A DNA stretch of 64,000 bases from Ornithinimicrobium humiphilum (GCF_006716885.1 NZ_VFPU01000001.1:1302001-1366000); one strand, 5' to 3'; counted from the first letter of the stretch, positions 31,667 to 40,919 are shown. The notes: generated from the letters alone by a model not told the origin. Program-made: numbers and translations.

Positions 31667-32987
31667 GCGTCCCATCCTGCCTCGCGTCGGCACCCTCGGC
31701 AGCCGCCGGGTGCGGGGTCTCCACGGTCAGCTCGTCGGAGGCCGCCGGGTGCGGGGTGTCTCTGGTCTGCTCCTCGGCGATGGCCGGGGCCGAGGCGTGC
31801 GCGCCGGTCCGGGCCAGCGCCACCGTGATGTTGTCGGCGCCACCTCGGCCGTTGGCCCACGCGACCAGCGCCTGCGCGAGGTCGAGCGGGTCGCGCCCGA
31901 CGCGGCGCTCCTCCTGGCGGAGCACGGCGCGCAGGTCGGCCGGCTCGGAGGCGTAGTTCCACAGCCCGTCGGTGCAGGCCAGCACCCAGCCCGGCTCGCC
32001 CACCTGCTGGGTCGTGATGACGGGGCGGTGGTCGGGGGAGTCGGGACCGAGCCACCGGGTGATGGTGTGCGCGAGCGCCCCGGACTCCGCGCTGGCCCGG
32101 TCGAGCCCGGCGCGGATCTGCTCCTCGGCCATCGAGTCGTCGGTGGTCAGCCGCCGGGGCTCGCCCTCGTCGGGGATCCAGTAGCCGCGGCTGTCGCCGA
32201 CCGAGCCGTAGGTCGCCAGGCCGTCCTCGACGACCACGGCGACGTAGGTGCACGACGGGGCCGAGTCGGGGAAGTCGCGCCCGACCTGGGCCACCGCCTC
32301 GGCGGCCGCGTCGGTCGCGGCCACGATCCGCTCGGCGGCGGACCCGGACGTCGAGGTGAGGGTCTGCAGCGCCGCCTCGGCCGCGCCCAGGCTCGCCTCC
32401 GCCGAGCGCGTCGCGGTGGTCACGCCGTCGCACACGACGAGGGCGGCGCTGCCGTCCTCGCCGGCCCACACGGCCATCGCGTCCTCGTTGTCGGTATGCC
32501 GTATGCCACGGTCGCAGACCGCCGCCACGTGGTCGGCGGGCCGGGCCGTGAAGTGGTGGCGCGGGTCGGGGCGGCGCTCGCCGCACTCGGTGCACCAGCC
32601 GTCGGCGTCGAAGGCGCCGCCGCAGCGGCAGGTGCCGTGGTCGACGGGCTCCTCGGCGACCGGCTCGGGCTCCGGGGGCAGCTCGCCGTCGAGCACGAGC
32701 ATCGGCGTGGGGAGCGGGGGCGGGCCGTCGGTGAAGGGCTCCGGCTCCTCGTCGAGGTCGGGCTCGCCGTCGAGGTCCTCCTCGAGGTCCGCCTCGGCGG
32801 AGTCGATCTCCGCCTCGGGCACAGGATGGCGCTCCGTCTCCACCCCGGCCTCCGGCTGCAACGTGCCGTCGGCGGCCACGCCGGGGTTCTCGGTCACCTC
32901 GACCTCGACCGGGTCGGGCGGGGTCAGCGGCACGATCTTCTCGTCCGGCGTCGTCGGGGCGGGCTGCTCGGGCTGCTCGGTCGTCAT
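31659..32987 (-). CDS. PP2C-family Ser/Thr phosphatase with zinc ribbon
   Basis: 442 residues. An acidic N-terminal tail (1-110), a four-Cys ribbon (C120, C122, C132, C135; CGGAFDADGWCTECG), then the PP2C domain (about 155-400). The domain has RHTDNEDA, VVCDGV (metal Asp), GSVGDSRGYWI, CTDGLWNYAS (metal Asp) and GGADNITVAL. It should remove phosphate from Ser/Thr using Mn/Mg, opposing the PknG-like kinase encoded just upstream. The DGWCxxCG half of its ribbon matches the kinase's N-terminal ribbon. ATG overlaps the kinase stop (ATGA). Confidence 0.9.
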   Translation of the reverse strand: MTTEQPEQPAPTTPDEKIVPLTPPDPVEVEVTENPGVAADGTLQPEAGVETERHPVPEAEIDSAEADLEEDLDGEPDLDEEPEPFTDGPPPLPTPMLVLDGELPPEPEPVAEEPVDHGTCRCGGAFDADGWCTECGERRPDPRHHFTARPADHVAAVCDRGIRHTDNEDAMAVWAGEDGSAALVVCDGVTTATRSAEASLGAAEAALQTLTSTSGSAAERIVAATDAAAEAVAQVGRDFPDSAPSCTYVAVVVEDGLATYGSVGDSRGYWIPDEGEPRRLTTDDSMAEEQIRAGLDRASAESGALAHTITRWLGPDSPDHRPVITTQQVGEPGWVLACTDGLWNYASEPADLRAVLRQEERRVGRDPLDLAQALVAWANGRGGADNITVALARTGAHASAPAIAEEQTRDTPHPAASDELTVETPHPAAAEGADARQDGTHG

Positions 32988-35254
32988 GTCCAGCTCCAGG
33001 GGCGTACGGCGTTGGCCTTGTCGATGAGCGTCGCGCGCTCGACGGGGTCGGGGGTGTAGTCGGCGAGGGTGCGGTACTCCGCCTCCAGCGCGCGCCGCAG
33101 CGCGTCGCGGGTCACGGGCACCTCGCCCAGCCGCCAGTCGGGGCGCTCGCCGTGCTGCGCGACCTGGCCGAGCGCCTGCTCGTAGATCGTCGCGTTGAAG
33201 AGCGCCCGCTGCTTGGGGTCGAGGGTCAGCCGGGAGACGGCATACATCGACTCGCGCAGGTCGGCGAGGCTGCCGCGGCGGCGCTGCAGCTCGGCCCGCA
33301 GCCACCGGGCGCGCGGGTGCGCCCGGGACCCGGCCGGCACGGAGTCGAGCGCGCGGATGGCGCCCTCGACGTCGCCGCGGCCGAGGCGGACCCGGTGCAG
33401 TCCGAAGGCGGCGGGGGCCACGTAGGCCGCGTCGGTACGCCATACCCGCTCGTAGTCGAGCTCGGCGGCCTTGGCGTAGCCGCCCAGCTCGCTCGCGAGG
33501 GCGAGCGCGAGGCGGGGGGCGATCTCGCCCGGCAGCGCGTCGCGCACGGCGGCGAACTGCGAGGCCGCAGCCTGCCCGGCGCGACGGGTGCTCTCCTCGT
33601 CGGGGCCGGCCTGCGAGAGCTCCCAGAGCCCGCGCACCCAGGCGGCCCGCCAGTCCCACGGGTCCTCCCGCAGCAGCTGGCTCAGGGCGTCGTCGACCCA
33701 GGCGCGCTGCCCGACGCGGACGCCGGCGCGGGCGCGGGCGAGCAGCACCTCGGGGGTCTGCTGGTCGTGTCCGACGAGGGTCGAGTGCAGCGCGACCGGA
33801 TCGCCGACCTGCAGCGACGACAGCCAGTCGAGCATCGGGTCGGTCTCGTCACGCTTGAGCTCGGGCAGCTCCCACCAGGACAGCGTCTCGCCCGTCGACA
33901 CCGGCGCCTCGAAGGCCATCGAGTGCGCCGACATCGTGGCCGCGTGGTCCGAGCGCGAGGCGACGACCTGTCGCAGCACGCCGATCATCTGGGTGCGCAG
34001 CTCGTCGATCGTGAGGAACCGGTCGTTGGGGTCGGGGGCGCAGCAGCGCGCGACCAGCCGGTAGAAGGCGTCGTTCTCGACGAAGGCCGGGACCTGCGAG
34101 ACCGGGGGCAGGGAGTCGACGTACTCCGACTGGTAGCCGCGGAACTCGAAGGTGAGCACGCACAGCGTCCGGCCGATCGTGTAGATGTCGGACGCGACCG
34201 ACGGGCCGACCTCGGCCACCTCGGGCGCCTGGTAGCCGACGGTGCCGTAGATCGGCGACTCCAGGTCGTCCTGGCGCCGCACGCCGCCGAGGTCGATGAG
34301 CTTGACCCCGTCGCCCTCCTGGATGAGGTTGTCGGGCTTGAAGTCGCAGAAGAGCAGGCCGAGGTCGTGCAGGTGGCTGAAGGCCGGGAGCGTCTCGAGC
34401 ACGAACGCCAGCGCCTGGTCGACCGGGAACGGGTCGTAGCGCCCGGCGGTCGTCATCCGCTGCTTGAGCATCTGCTTCAAGCTCGTGCCGCCGACGTACT
34501 CCATGACGGTGTAGGCGTCGCCGTCGTGGGTGACGACGTTGTAGATCTCGACGATGAGCGGGTGCTTGACCTGCGCGAGGAACTGCTGCTCGGCCACCGC
34601 CGCCTCGAGCGCGTCCGAGTCACCGGTGTTGAGCAGGCCCTTGAGCACCACCCAGCGGTCGGAGACGTTCTTGTCGCGGGCCAGGTAGATCCAGCCCATG
34701 CCGCCGTGGGCGAGGGCGCCGGCGACCTCGTACTGCCCGGCGACGAGCTCACCGGGCTGCAGCTTGGGGGTGAAGGAGTAGGGGGCGCGGCACTGCGGGC
34801 AGAAGCCCTGCTGGCGGCCGCCCGCCTCGCCCGCGGCCTGCCCGACCTTGGCGCCGCAGTTGGGGCAGACGCGCCGCTCCTCGGGCACCTGCGGGTCGAC
34901 CATGAGCGCCTGCATCGGGTCGCCCACGGGCACCGGCGGCACCTGGGTCAGGCCCATGCCGAGCGTCGTGCGGCGGTGGCGGGCGGAGGCGCGCTGACGG
35001 CGCACGACGGCGGCGCGGACGGCCTCGCGGGAGCGTCCCGGGCCGGGGGTGGCGACCTGGGAGTCGACCTCCGCGGAGAGGCCGTCCGGGGTCGAGGCCG
35101 AGCCGGCCGGGCTCGCGGGGGAGGAGGCGGGGGCCGGCGTCGCGGGGGCGACGGGCGCGGCCTCGGGTGCGGCGGTGGGCTCGGGCGAGCCGCAGACGTT
35201 GCACCACCCATCCTCGTAGACGCCCGGGCAGCCGGGCTGGACGCAGCGGTTCAC
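32984..35254 (-). CDS. pknG: PknG-like Ser/Thr protein kinase
   Basis: 756 residues, close to mycobacterial PknG in layout. N-terminal ribbon (C4, C9, C18, C21), rubredoxin-like site (C130, C133, C152, C155), kinase domain (about 170-430) with GGMGWIYLARD, Lys205 region VVLKGL, FCDFKPDNLI and the unusual DLG instead of DFG, then a helical TPR region to the end. PknG is soluble, is controlled through its rubredoxin and TPR parts, and in mycobacteria phosphorylates the FHA protein GarA to steer glutamate metabolism. Here an FHA protein, PP2C and VWA protein are in the same operon, a different context. The extra N-terminal ribbon is not standard. GTG overlaps the upstream stop. Confidence 0.9.
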   Translation of the reverse strand: MNRCVQPGCPGVYEDGWCNVCGSPEPTAAPEAAPVAPATPAPASSPASPAGSASTPDGLSAEVDSQVATPGPGRSREAVRAAVVRRQRASARHRRTTLGMGLTQVPPVPVGDPMQALMVDPQVPEERRVCPNCGAKVGQAAGEAGGRQQGFCPQCRAPYSFTPKLQPGELVAGQYEVAGALAHGGMGWIYLARDKNVSDRWVVLKGLLNTGDSDALEAAVAEQQFLAQVKHPLIVEIYNVVTHDGDAYTVMEYVGGTSLKQMLKQRMTTAGRYDPFPVDQALAFVLETLPAFSHLHDLGLLFCDFKPDNLIQEGDGVKLIDLGGVRRQDDLESPIYGTVGYQAPEVAEVGPSVASDIYTIGRTLCVLTFEFRGYQSEYVDSLPPVSQVPAFVENDAFYRLVARCCAPDPNDRFLTIDELRTQMIGVLRQVVASRSDHAATMSAHSMAFEAPVSTGETLSWWELPELKRDETDPMLDWLSSLQVGDPVALHSTLVGHDQQTPEVLLARARAGVRVGQRAWVDDALSQLLREDPWDWRAAWVRGLWELSQAGPDEESTRRAGQAAASQFAAVRDALPGEIAPRLALALASELGGYAKAAELDYERVWRTDAAYVAPAAFGLHRVRLGRGDVEGAIRALDSVPAGSRAHPRARWLRAELQRRRGSLADLRESMYAVSRLTLDPKQRALFNATIYEQALGQVAQHGERPDWRLGEVPVTRDALRRALEAEYRTLADYTPDPVERATLIDKANAVRPWSWT

Positions 35255-36387
35255 AGATGCACCCCCATCGTGCGGGCGAAGGTCTCCTGGGCCTGGACCA
35301 GCGCCTCGAGGCGGGTCAGGTCCGTCGGACGAGACTCGATCAGGGCGGCCGCCTGCTCGGCCAGGCCCCCCATCGCGGCCGTGGCGTCGGCGTCACCGGC
35401 GAGGGCCGCGCGCACCGCGCCGGCGCGCTGGGCGAGCTCCTCGCGCCGGGCGAGCGCCTGGGCGTAGGCGGTCTGGGCGATGCCGAGCGCCTTGTCGACG
35501 CGCTCCAGCTTGGACAGGTATGACGTGAGCTCGGCGGGCTCGCTCGGCACCGGTCCGAGGGCGGTCACGTCGGGCACGCCGAGCGTCGGCGCGGGCGTGA
35601 CCAGCTCACGGGCGCGGCGGGCGAGGGCGCGGACGGCGTCGCCGCGGGCCTTCATCTCGGCGACCTCGCGGGTCGCCTGGGCGTGGTCGGCCTTGGCGTG
35701 CGCGCGGGCGGAGGCGGCGACGATGAGGTCGCGCTCGGCGGTCGCGGCGTCGGCCTCGAGGGGGCCGAGGAAGCCGCCGACGTCACCGCCGCGACGGGCG
35801 CGCTCCGTGAGGTCCTCGACCCGCTGGACCAGCCGGTCGTGCACCTCCTGGGCGGAGCCGCGGCGGCTCGTGGGGATGAGCGCGACCTGGTCGGCGATCC
35901 GGGCCACCTGGGCGCGCAGCGCGGTGAGGCGCTCGGTGGTGCGGGGGTCCGAGCCGTCGAGACGCAGGCGCGAGCGCAGGCTCGTGGCCAGGGAGTCCGA
36001 GAGCCGGCAGGCCTCGGGGAGCGAGACGGCCAGCGCCTGGGCTCCGGCACGGGACCCCGGCTGCTCCAGCGTGCCCCAGACGAGGGTGGTGATCCGGCGC
36101 CGCTCGTGCTCGCCGACCCGCCCGTCGTCCCAGGTGGCGAGCAGCAGCTCGAGCCGGTCGGCGACCGCCTGCCACAACGTCATCGACAGCGTGACGTCGG
36201 GCGTGACGGAGATCCGCTCCTGGGGGTCGGGCAGCTCCATGGCAGCCCGGTCCAGGGCCTCGAGCTCGCTGCGCCGCTGGTCGCGCCAGCGCAGCATCGC
36301 GTCGAGGTAGCGCAGCAGCTCCGGGGCCGGGACGTCGGTCCCGAGCGACCCCGGCGCCGGCGGCGCGACGGCATACGTCTGGGTCAC
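35251..36387 (-). CDS. Soluble helical protein of the PknG operon
   Basis: 378 residues, almost wholly helical, charged, without membrane segments. N-terminal part contains LLRYLDAMLRWRDQRRSELEALDRAAMELPD; the middle has ERDLIVAASARAHAKADHAQATREVAEMKARGDAV, likely coiled coil. I do not recognise a family. Its place between a membrane protein and the PknG-like kinase, with 4-bp overlaps on both sides, suggests that it links the sensor to the kinase (inference). GGGAGG precedes GTG 36387. Confidence 0.65.
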   Translation of the reverse strand: MTQTYAVAPPAPGSLGTDVPAPELLRYLDAMLRWRDQRRSELEALDRAAMELPDPQERISVTPDVTLSMTLWQAVADRLELLLATWDDGRVGEHERRRITTLVWGTLEQPGSRAGAQALAVSLPEACRLSDSLATSLRSRLRLDGSDPRTTERLTALRAQVARIADQVALIPTSRRGSAQEVHDRLVQRVEDLTERARRGGDVGGFLGPLEADAATAERDLIVAASARAHAKADHAQATREVAEMKARGDAVRALARRARELVTPAPTLGVPDVTALGPVPSEPAELTSYLSKLERVDKALGIAQTAYAQALARREELAQRAGAVRAALAGDADATAAMGGLAEQAAALIESRPTDLTRLEALVQAQETFARTMGVHL

Positions 36388-37793
36388 GAGGACCTCCCAC
36401 GGGGACCGCGGGAGAGCAGGAGCCCGGCGACGACCAGCACTCCGCCACCCAGCCCGAGCATGGTGGGGAGCACAGGAGAGGGCAGGTCGTCCATCGCGCG
36501 GAGCATCTCGCCGCGGGCCTGCTCCAGCCCGCTCACGTGGGCCTCGAAGGCCTCCCGCCCGGCCGCGACCAGGCCGATCGCCGCGGCGTAGTTCTCCTCC
36601 TCGCCCTCGGCCTCCCCGACGGCCTCGCGCGCCTCGAAGTAGGCCGTGAGGTGCGGGTCCCCCTCGGGCTCGAGGGAGTAGTAGTAGGCCTCGGTGTCCC
36701 AGTAGTCCGCCCGGCGGCTCAACGAGGAGCGGCTGGTGCCGTAGACGACGGTGAGGTCGTCGTGGACCTGGTCGACGATGTCGTCGACGACGTCGTCGGC
36801 GGCCCGGTGGTTCTCGGCGGCCTCGATCGCGGTGCGGGTGGGGCCGCCGGCGAGCACGGGGTAGAGGGAGATGGCCAGGCCCGCGCCCAGCACCAGCAGG
36901 GCCACGCTCACCCAGGAACGCGCGAGCACCGCCATGACGATCAGTGCGAGGAGGGCTGCGAGCCCGATCGACACCCACACGATCGACCCCACCGACCAGG
37001 TGAGGTCGTCCTCGTAGAGGTCTTCCACCTCGTAGGCGGCGACGGCGTAGGTGGCGCCGGTGCTGGCCTCCTCCCACAGGGTCAGTGACCGGACCGTGCC
37101 GATGCTCTCGTCGACCATGCCCTCGGCCTGCTCCAGCGTCCGGGAGCCGTAGTAGTCGGACTCGGAGGCCAGCGCGAGCGCTTCCTCGATCGAGGAGGAG
37201 CCGGGCACGGAACCTGCTGCCCCGGGCTCCCCGGCCATCCGGGCGGCCATGGCCTCGTCGATCTCCAGGGCGGCCCGCAGGTAGTGGACCCGGGCCTGGT
37301 CGAGGGAGTCGACCTCGGCCAGGGTCTCCTCCCCGATGGAGGACCCACCGGTCAGGCCCCCGAGAACGATGCCGCCGGCGGCCAGGAAGGCGAGGAGGAC
37401 GGCGAAGCCGTGCGAGCGCAGCCCGGTGTAGCGCAGCGGCCGGGACGGTGGGCGCTGCACGACGCGCGCGGGCTTCTGGCCGCTCGTGGCCCGGGCCTTG
37501 CGCAGCAGCTTGGTCTCGCGGTCGTAGAGCTTCTTCTGGGTCTGCTCCAGCTCGCGCTCGCGCTCGCGCAGCTCACGGGCCTTCTGCTTCTCCAGCTCGG
37601 CGATCTCGCGCTCGGCCTCCCGCCGCTTGCGCTCGATCTCCTCCTGCGCCTCCCGGCGCTTGCGCTCGATCTCCTCGCGGGCCCGCTGCTCCTGGCGCCG
37701 CAGCTCCTCGGGCGTGGTGTCCTCCACGTCCGGGTAGTCCTGCCCCAGGATCAGCATCGGCCGCTCCGGGCCCCGCTCGTCCTCGTCGCTCAC
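36384..37793 (-). CDS. Coiled-coil four-TM membrane protein of the PknG operon
   Basis: 469 residues. A cytoplasmic N-terminus with a long Glu/Arg coiled coil (about 28-100, repeated REEIERKRREAQEEIERKRR) leads to TM1 (128-148), an outside domain (150-270), TM2 and TM3 (about 272-318), a second outside domain (320-440) and TM4 (about 443-460). Two outside domains on four membrane passes resemble GlnX, the membrane partner of PknG in mycobacteria, but sequence similarity is not evident to me. It probably senses something outside and passes the signal through the coiled coil. GAGGAGG precedes GTG 37793. Confidence 0.65.
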   Translation of the reverse strand: MSDEDERGPERPMLILGQDYPDVEDTTPEELRRQEQRAREEIERKRREAQEEIERKRREAEREIAELEKQKARELRERERELEQTQKKLYDRETKLLRKARATSGQKPARVVQRPPSRPLRYTGLRSHGFAVLLAFLAAGGIVLGGLTGGSSIGEETLAEVDSLDQARVHYLRAALEIDEAMAARMAGEPGAAGSVPGSSSIEEALALASESDYYGSRTLEQAEGMVDESIGTVRSLTLWEEASTGATYAVAAYEVEDLYEDDLTWSVGSIVWVSIGLAALLALIVMAVLARSWVSVALLVLGAGLAISLYPVLAGGPTRTAIEAAENHRAADDVVDDIVDQVHDDLTVVYGTSRSSLSRRADYWDTEAYYYSLEPEGDPHLTAYFEAREAVGEAEGEEENYAAAIGLVAAGREAFEAHVSGLEQARGEMLRAMDDLPSPVLPTMLGLGGGVLVVAGLLLSRGPRGRSS

Positions 37794-37815
37794 CGGCGTC
37801 CCCTCCTCGTCGTCC

Positions 37816-37836
37816 CGACCGGCACCCCGCCGGTCG
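37816..37836 (-). promoter_or_regulatory. Hairpin in the only large gap of the operon
   Basis: Arms 37816-37823 and 37829-37836 form an 8-bp stem with a 5-nt loop in the 61-nt gap between the two 4-TM genes. It could be an RNA processing or attenuation point that changes expression of the genes before and after it. Confidence 0.4.
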
Positions 37837-37854
37837 TCGTGCACCCGCCCACGG

Positions 37855-39138
37855 TCAGCGGTAGTCCTTGAGCCGCTGCGTCAGCCCCGTCCACGCCGCG
37901 ACCGCGGCGACCAGGCCCAGCAGCAGCGCCACGCCCGACGTGATCGCCGCCGGCGTGCCGATCGAGCTCGTCGCGGGGGCGAGACGGTTGTCGAGCAGCT
38001 CCTGCAGCGCAGCCTCGGCCTGGGCGAAGGAGGTCTCGGTCGCCCGGACGGCCTCCAGCGCGGCGGCGGGGCCGTCGGCCGCGAGGACCGCCTCGTGCCC
38101 GTCGACGACCTGCGTCCAGGCGGCCTCTGCGTCCCTGGACCCCGACTGGAAGACCGCGTCGCCTGCCACCATGCCGGCGGTCTCGAGGTCGGCGTCGTCG
38201 AGGCCGAGGACGGTGGCGTACTCCGCCTGCCGCGCCTCGCGAACCTCCTGCAGCGCGGTCGCCGCGGTGGCGACCTGGTCGACGCGGCGGTCGATGTCGA
38301 GCGGCAGGGCGGAGGGGTTGACCGAGACGTAGGACAGCCAGCCCGTGATGGCGGCCGCCACCAGGAGCGGCACGTTGATGATGCGCCGCGTCCGCAGCGC
38401 CAGCCAGACGAGGATGCCGCCGAGGAGAGCCGTCGAGAACAGCCCGACCAGGGCGGTGAGCATGGAGCGCGAGCCGGTCTGCAGGTCGGTGGCGTGCTGG
38501 GCGGCCACCTGCTGGGCGGTGTCCGCGGCCGTGCGCGCCAGAGCGCTCGCGGAGGCGTATGTGGTGGTCGCCGCCTCGGCGTCGTCCGGCGCCGTGGCGA
38601 GGGCCTCGCCGGTGAGCAGCCCGACGCGGACGAGGTCGCCGGCCACCTGTCCGGCCCGGCCGGCGTCTCCGCCGGACCGGGCGTGGGCGTCGGCGGCCGC
38701 GGTGAGCGGGGTCTCGATGTCGGCGTCGGTGCTCTCGCCGGCCACGGCCTCGGCCACCGCGCGGGCTGCGACGAGGTCGGCCTCGGCGATCTCGACGCGG
38801 GCCTCCTCGGCGGCGACCCAGTGGTTGGCGATGACGTTGGGCGTGCTGTTGAGGCCGCTCGTGTCGAAGGTGCCGGTCGCGACGACGCCGGTGAGCAGCG
38901 CCGCGGCGGTGGCGGCGGTGCGCGCGACACGCAGCAGGCGCGGCGTGCTGGAGCGCTGGGTGCCGGGGTCGGGTTGCGGCTGCTGGGCCCGGGCCGCCGG
39001 GGCGTTCTGGTTGGCCTGGGCGGGGGCGTTCTGCGCGGTCTGGGTGGTCGCGGTCTGGGCGGCGGTGGCCGTGGCCTGACCGGCCGTGCCCTGAGCCGTG
39101 GCCCGGGCCGGGTGCGCGGCGCCGGCGGGGGTGCTCAT
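37855..39138 (-). CDS. Four-TM membrane protein of the PknG operon
   Basis: 427 residues. A Gln/Ala/Thr-rich cytoplasmic start (1-65), TM1 (68-92), outside helical domain (95-225), TM2 (227-248), TM3 (254-273), second outside domain (275-395) and TM4 (about 396-417). This is the same plan as the downstream 469-residue protein, so the two may pair. The outside domains are Ala/Asp-rich and helical, like ligand-binding helical bundles of chemoreceptors. Family not recognised. ATG overlaps the ATPase stop (ATGA). Confidence 0.65.
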   Translation of the reverse strand: MSTPAGAAHPARATAQGTAGQATATAAQTATTQTAQNAPAQANQNAPAARAQQPQPDPGTQRSSTPRLLRVARTAATAAALLTGVVATGTFDTSGLNSTPNVIANHWVAAEEARVEIAEADLVAARAVAEAVAGESTDADIETPLTAAADAHARSGGDAGRAGQVAGDLVRVGLLTGEALATAPDDAEAATTTYASASALARTAADTAQQVAAQHATDLQTGSRSMLTALVGLFSTALLGGILVWLALRTRRIINVPLLVAAAITGWLSYVSVNPSALPLDIDRRVDQVATAATALQEVREARQAEYATVLGLDDADLETAGMVAGDAVFQSGSRDAEAAWTQVVDGHEAVLAADGPAAALEAVRATETSFAQAEAALQELLDNRLAPATSSIGTPAAITSGVALLLGLVAAVAAWTGLTQRLKDYR

Positions 39139-40919
39139 CGCTCGTCCTCGCCGGGCTCGGCGCGCTCGTCGTCGGGCTCGTCGAGGTCGTCGTCAGCGTC
39201 GACCGGCGGTTCGTCCACCTCCGAGGAGCCGCGCTCCCGAGCTGGGGCGGGCTCCATACCCTGCGGAGCATCGGCCACCGACGCGACAGCCACCGACGTG
39301 TCGACCAGGTCGCGGTCCTCGAAGTCCTCCTTGCGCAGCGTGCGCAGGTCCTCGACGCTCGGGTCCTCGGCGTCGCGCAGGCGCCAGGCGTGTCGACCGA
39401 TCGCGGCCTCGAGCAGGTTGCGGGCGAAGCGGCCGTTGCCGAAGGACGGCCCGCGCGGGGTGGCCGCGAGGATCTCGCGGAAGCGCTCGGCCGCCTCCTC
39501 AGCGATGTCGTAGTCCATCTTGGCGGCGAGGGTGCGCTGGATCTCGGCGAGCTCGTCGTCGCTGTAGTCGTCGAACTCGATGATCGTCCGGAAGCGGCTC
39601 TCGAGCCCGGGGTTCATGGAGATGAACTCGGCCATCGGCTCGGGATAGCCGGCCACGATGACGACGAGGTCGTCGCGGTGGTCCTCCATCTCCTTGACGA
39701 GGGTGTCGATGGCCTCCTTGCCGTACTGGTCGCCGTTGAGGCTGTAGGCCTCGTCGATGAAAAGCACGCCGCCCAGCGCCGACGCGACGACCTCGGCGGT
39801 CTTGGCGGCGGTCTGGCCGAGGTAGCCGGCGACGAGCTCGGAGCGGTCGACCTCGACGAGCTGGCCCTTGCTCAGCAGGCCCAGCGCGCGGTAGATGCCG
39901 CCGACGAGGCGGGCCACGGTCGTCTTGCCGGTGCCGGGGTTGCCGACGAAGACCAGGTGCCGGGTCAGCGTGGCGACCTTGAGGCCCGCCTCCTGACGGC
40001 GGGCGTCCATCTTGAGGACGGCGACCTGCCGGTGGATCTCGGCCTTGACGCGGGTCAGGCCGGTGAGCTCGTCGAGCTCGGCGAGCAGCTCCTCGACTGA
40101 ACGCTCGGGCTGGGCCGGCTCCTCCGGCTCGGGCTCGGGCGTGCCCTCCGGCGGGGCCTGGGTCTGCACCTGGTCGGGGTATGCCGTGGTGCCCGGGACG
40201 GCGCCGCCGCTCGGGTCGCCGCCGTCGAGGCCGGCGGGCGGGTAGGGCGGCAGCTGTCCCCCGGGGCCGCCGGCCTGGCCGAGGCGGCCGACGTGGCCGA
40301 GCATCTCGCGGACGCGCTCGGACTGTTCCTGGGCGCGGCGCAGCAGGTCGGAGGACAGGTCGCGGAGGCCGTCGTGGCTGGTGGGGAGGCCGGGGGCGGT
40401 GCCCGGGGTGACGGGGGCGGCGCCCGGGACCTGCGGGGCGCCCGGAGCCTGCGGGGCGCCCGCGGCCGCGTCCGGAGCAGCCGGCATCGGCACCGGGCTG
40501 TCGGCCGTGCCATGCCCGGAGACGCCCGCGGCGCCGAGCTGGGTGCGGGCCGCGACGGCGGCGCGGCCCACCGTGTCGGCGTCGGCACCCGGCACCGTGC
40601 AGGCGGCGGTGGCGACGTCGGAGAGGGCCACGGCATACCCCTGGGCACGGGCGCTGGACTCCGCCAGCAGCGTGCCGAGCAGGGTGGTGGGGATCGAGCC
40701 GTAGCGGCGGCCGCGGGGGACCATCCCGAAGAACTCGCTGGCGGGGCGCCCGAAGGTCTCGCCCCAGATCCGAGCCATCGGCATGGTGTCGGTGGAGCGC
40801 TCCAGGACGGCCGCGGCGAGCGCCATGCCCTCGGCGCGGACGGCGCCCTCGTCGAGGCCGGCCTCGCGGCCGACCCGGGCGAGCACGTCGACGGCGTCGC
40901 GCAGGGGCTGGGTGGTCAT
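39135..40919 (-). CDS. CbxX/CfxQ-type AAA+ ATPase
   Basis: 594 residues. N-terminal helical domain (1-130), a Pro/Gly/Ala-rich linker (140-270) and an AAA+ domain of the CbbX/SpoVK/EccA type: GNPGTGKT (326-333, Walker A), VLFIDEAYSL (Walker B), SRFRTIIEFDDYSDDEL (arginine region). Relatives remodel protein complexes, as CbbX does with Rubisco and EccA does in type VII secretion. Neither Rubisco nor ESX genes are present, so here it most likely remodels something with TelA. The C-terminal tail is acidic. ATG overlaps the upstream stop (ATGA). Confidence 0.85.
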   Translation of the reverse strand: MTTQPLRDAVDVLARVGREAGLDEGAVRAEGMALAAAVLERSTDTMPMARIWGETFGRPASEFFGMVPRGRRYGSIPTTLLGTLLAESSARAQGYAVALSDVATAACTVPGADADTVGRAAVAARTQLGAAGVSGHGTADSPVPMPAAPDAAAGAPQAPGAPQVPGAAPVTPGTAPGLPTSHDGLRDLSSDLLRRAQEQSERVREMLGHVGRLGQAGGPGGQLPPYPPAGLDGGDPSGGAVPGTTAYPDQVQTQAPPEGTPEPEPEEPAQPERSVEELLAELDELTGLTRVKAEIHRQVAVLKMDARRQEAGLKVATLTRHLVFVGNPGTGKTTVARLVGGIYRALGLLSKGQLVEVDRSELVAGYLGQTAAKTAEVVASALGGVLFIDEAYSLNGDQYGKEAIDTLVKEMEDHRDDLVVIVAGYPEPMAEFISMNPGLESRFRTIIEFDDYSDDELAEIQRTLAAKMDYDIAEEAAERFREILAATPRGPSFGNGRFARNLLEAAIGRHAWRLRDAEDPSVEDLRTLRKEDFEDRDLVDTSVAVASVADAPQGMEPAPARERGSSEVDEPPVDADDDLDEPDDERAEPGEDER

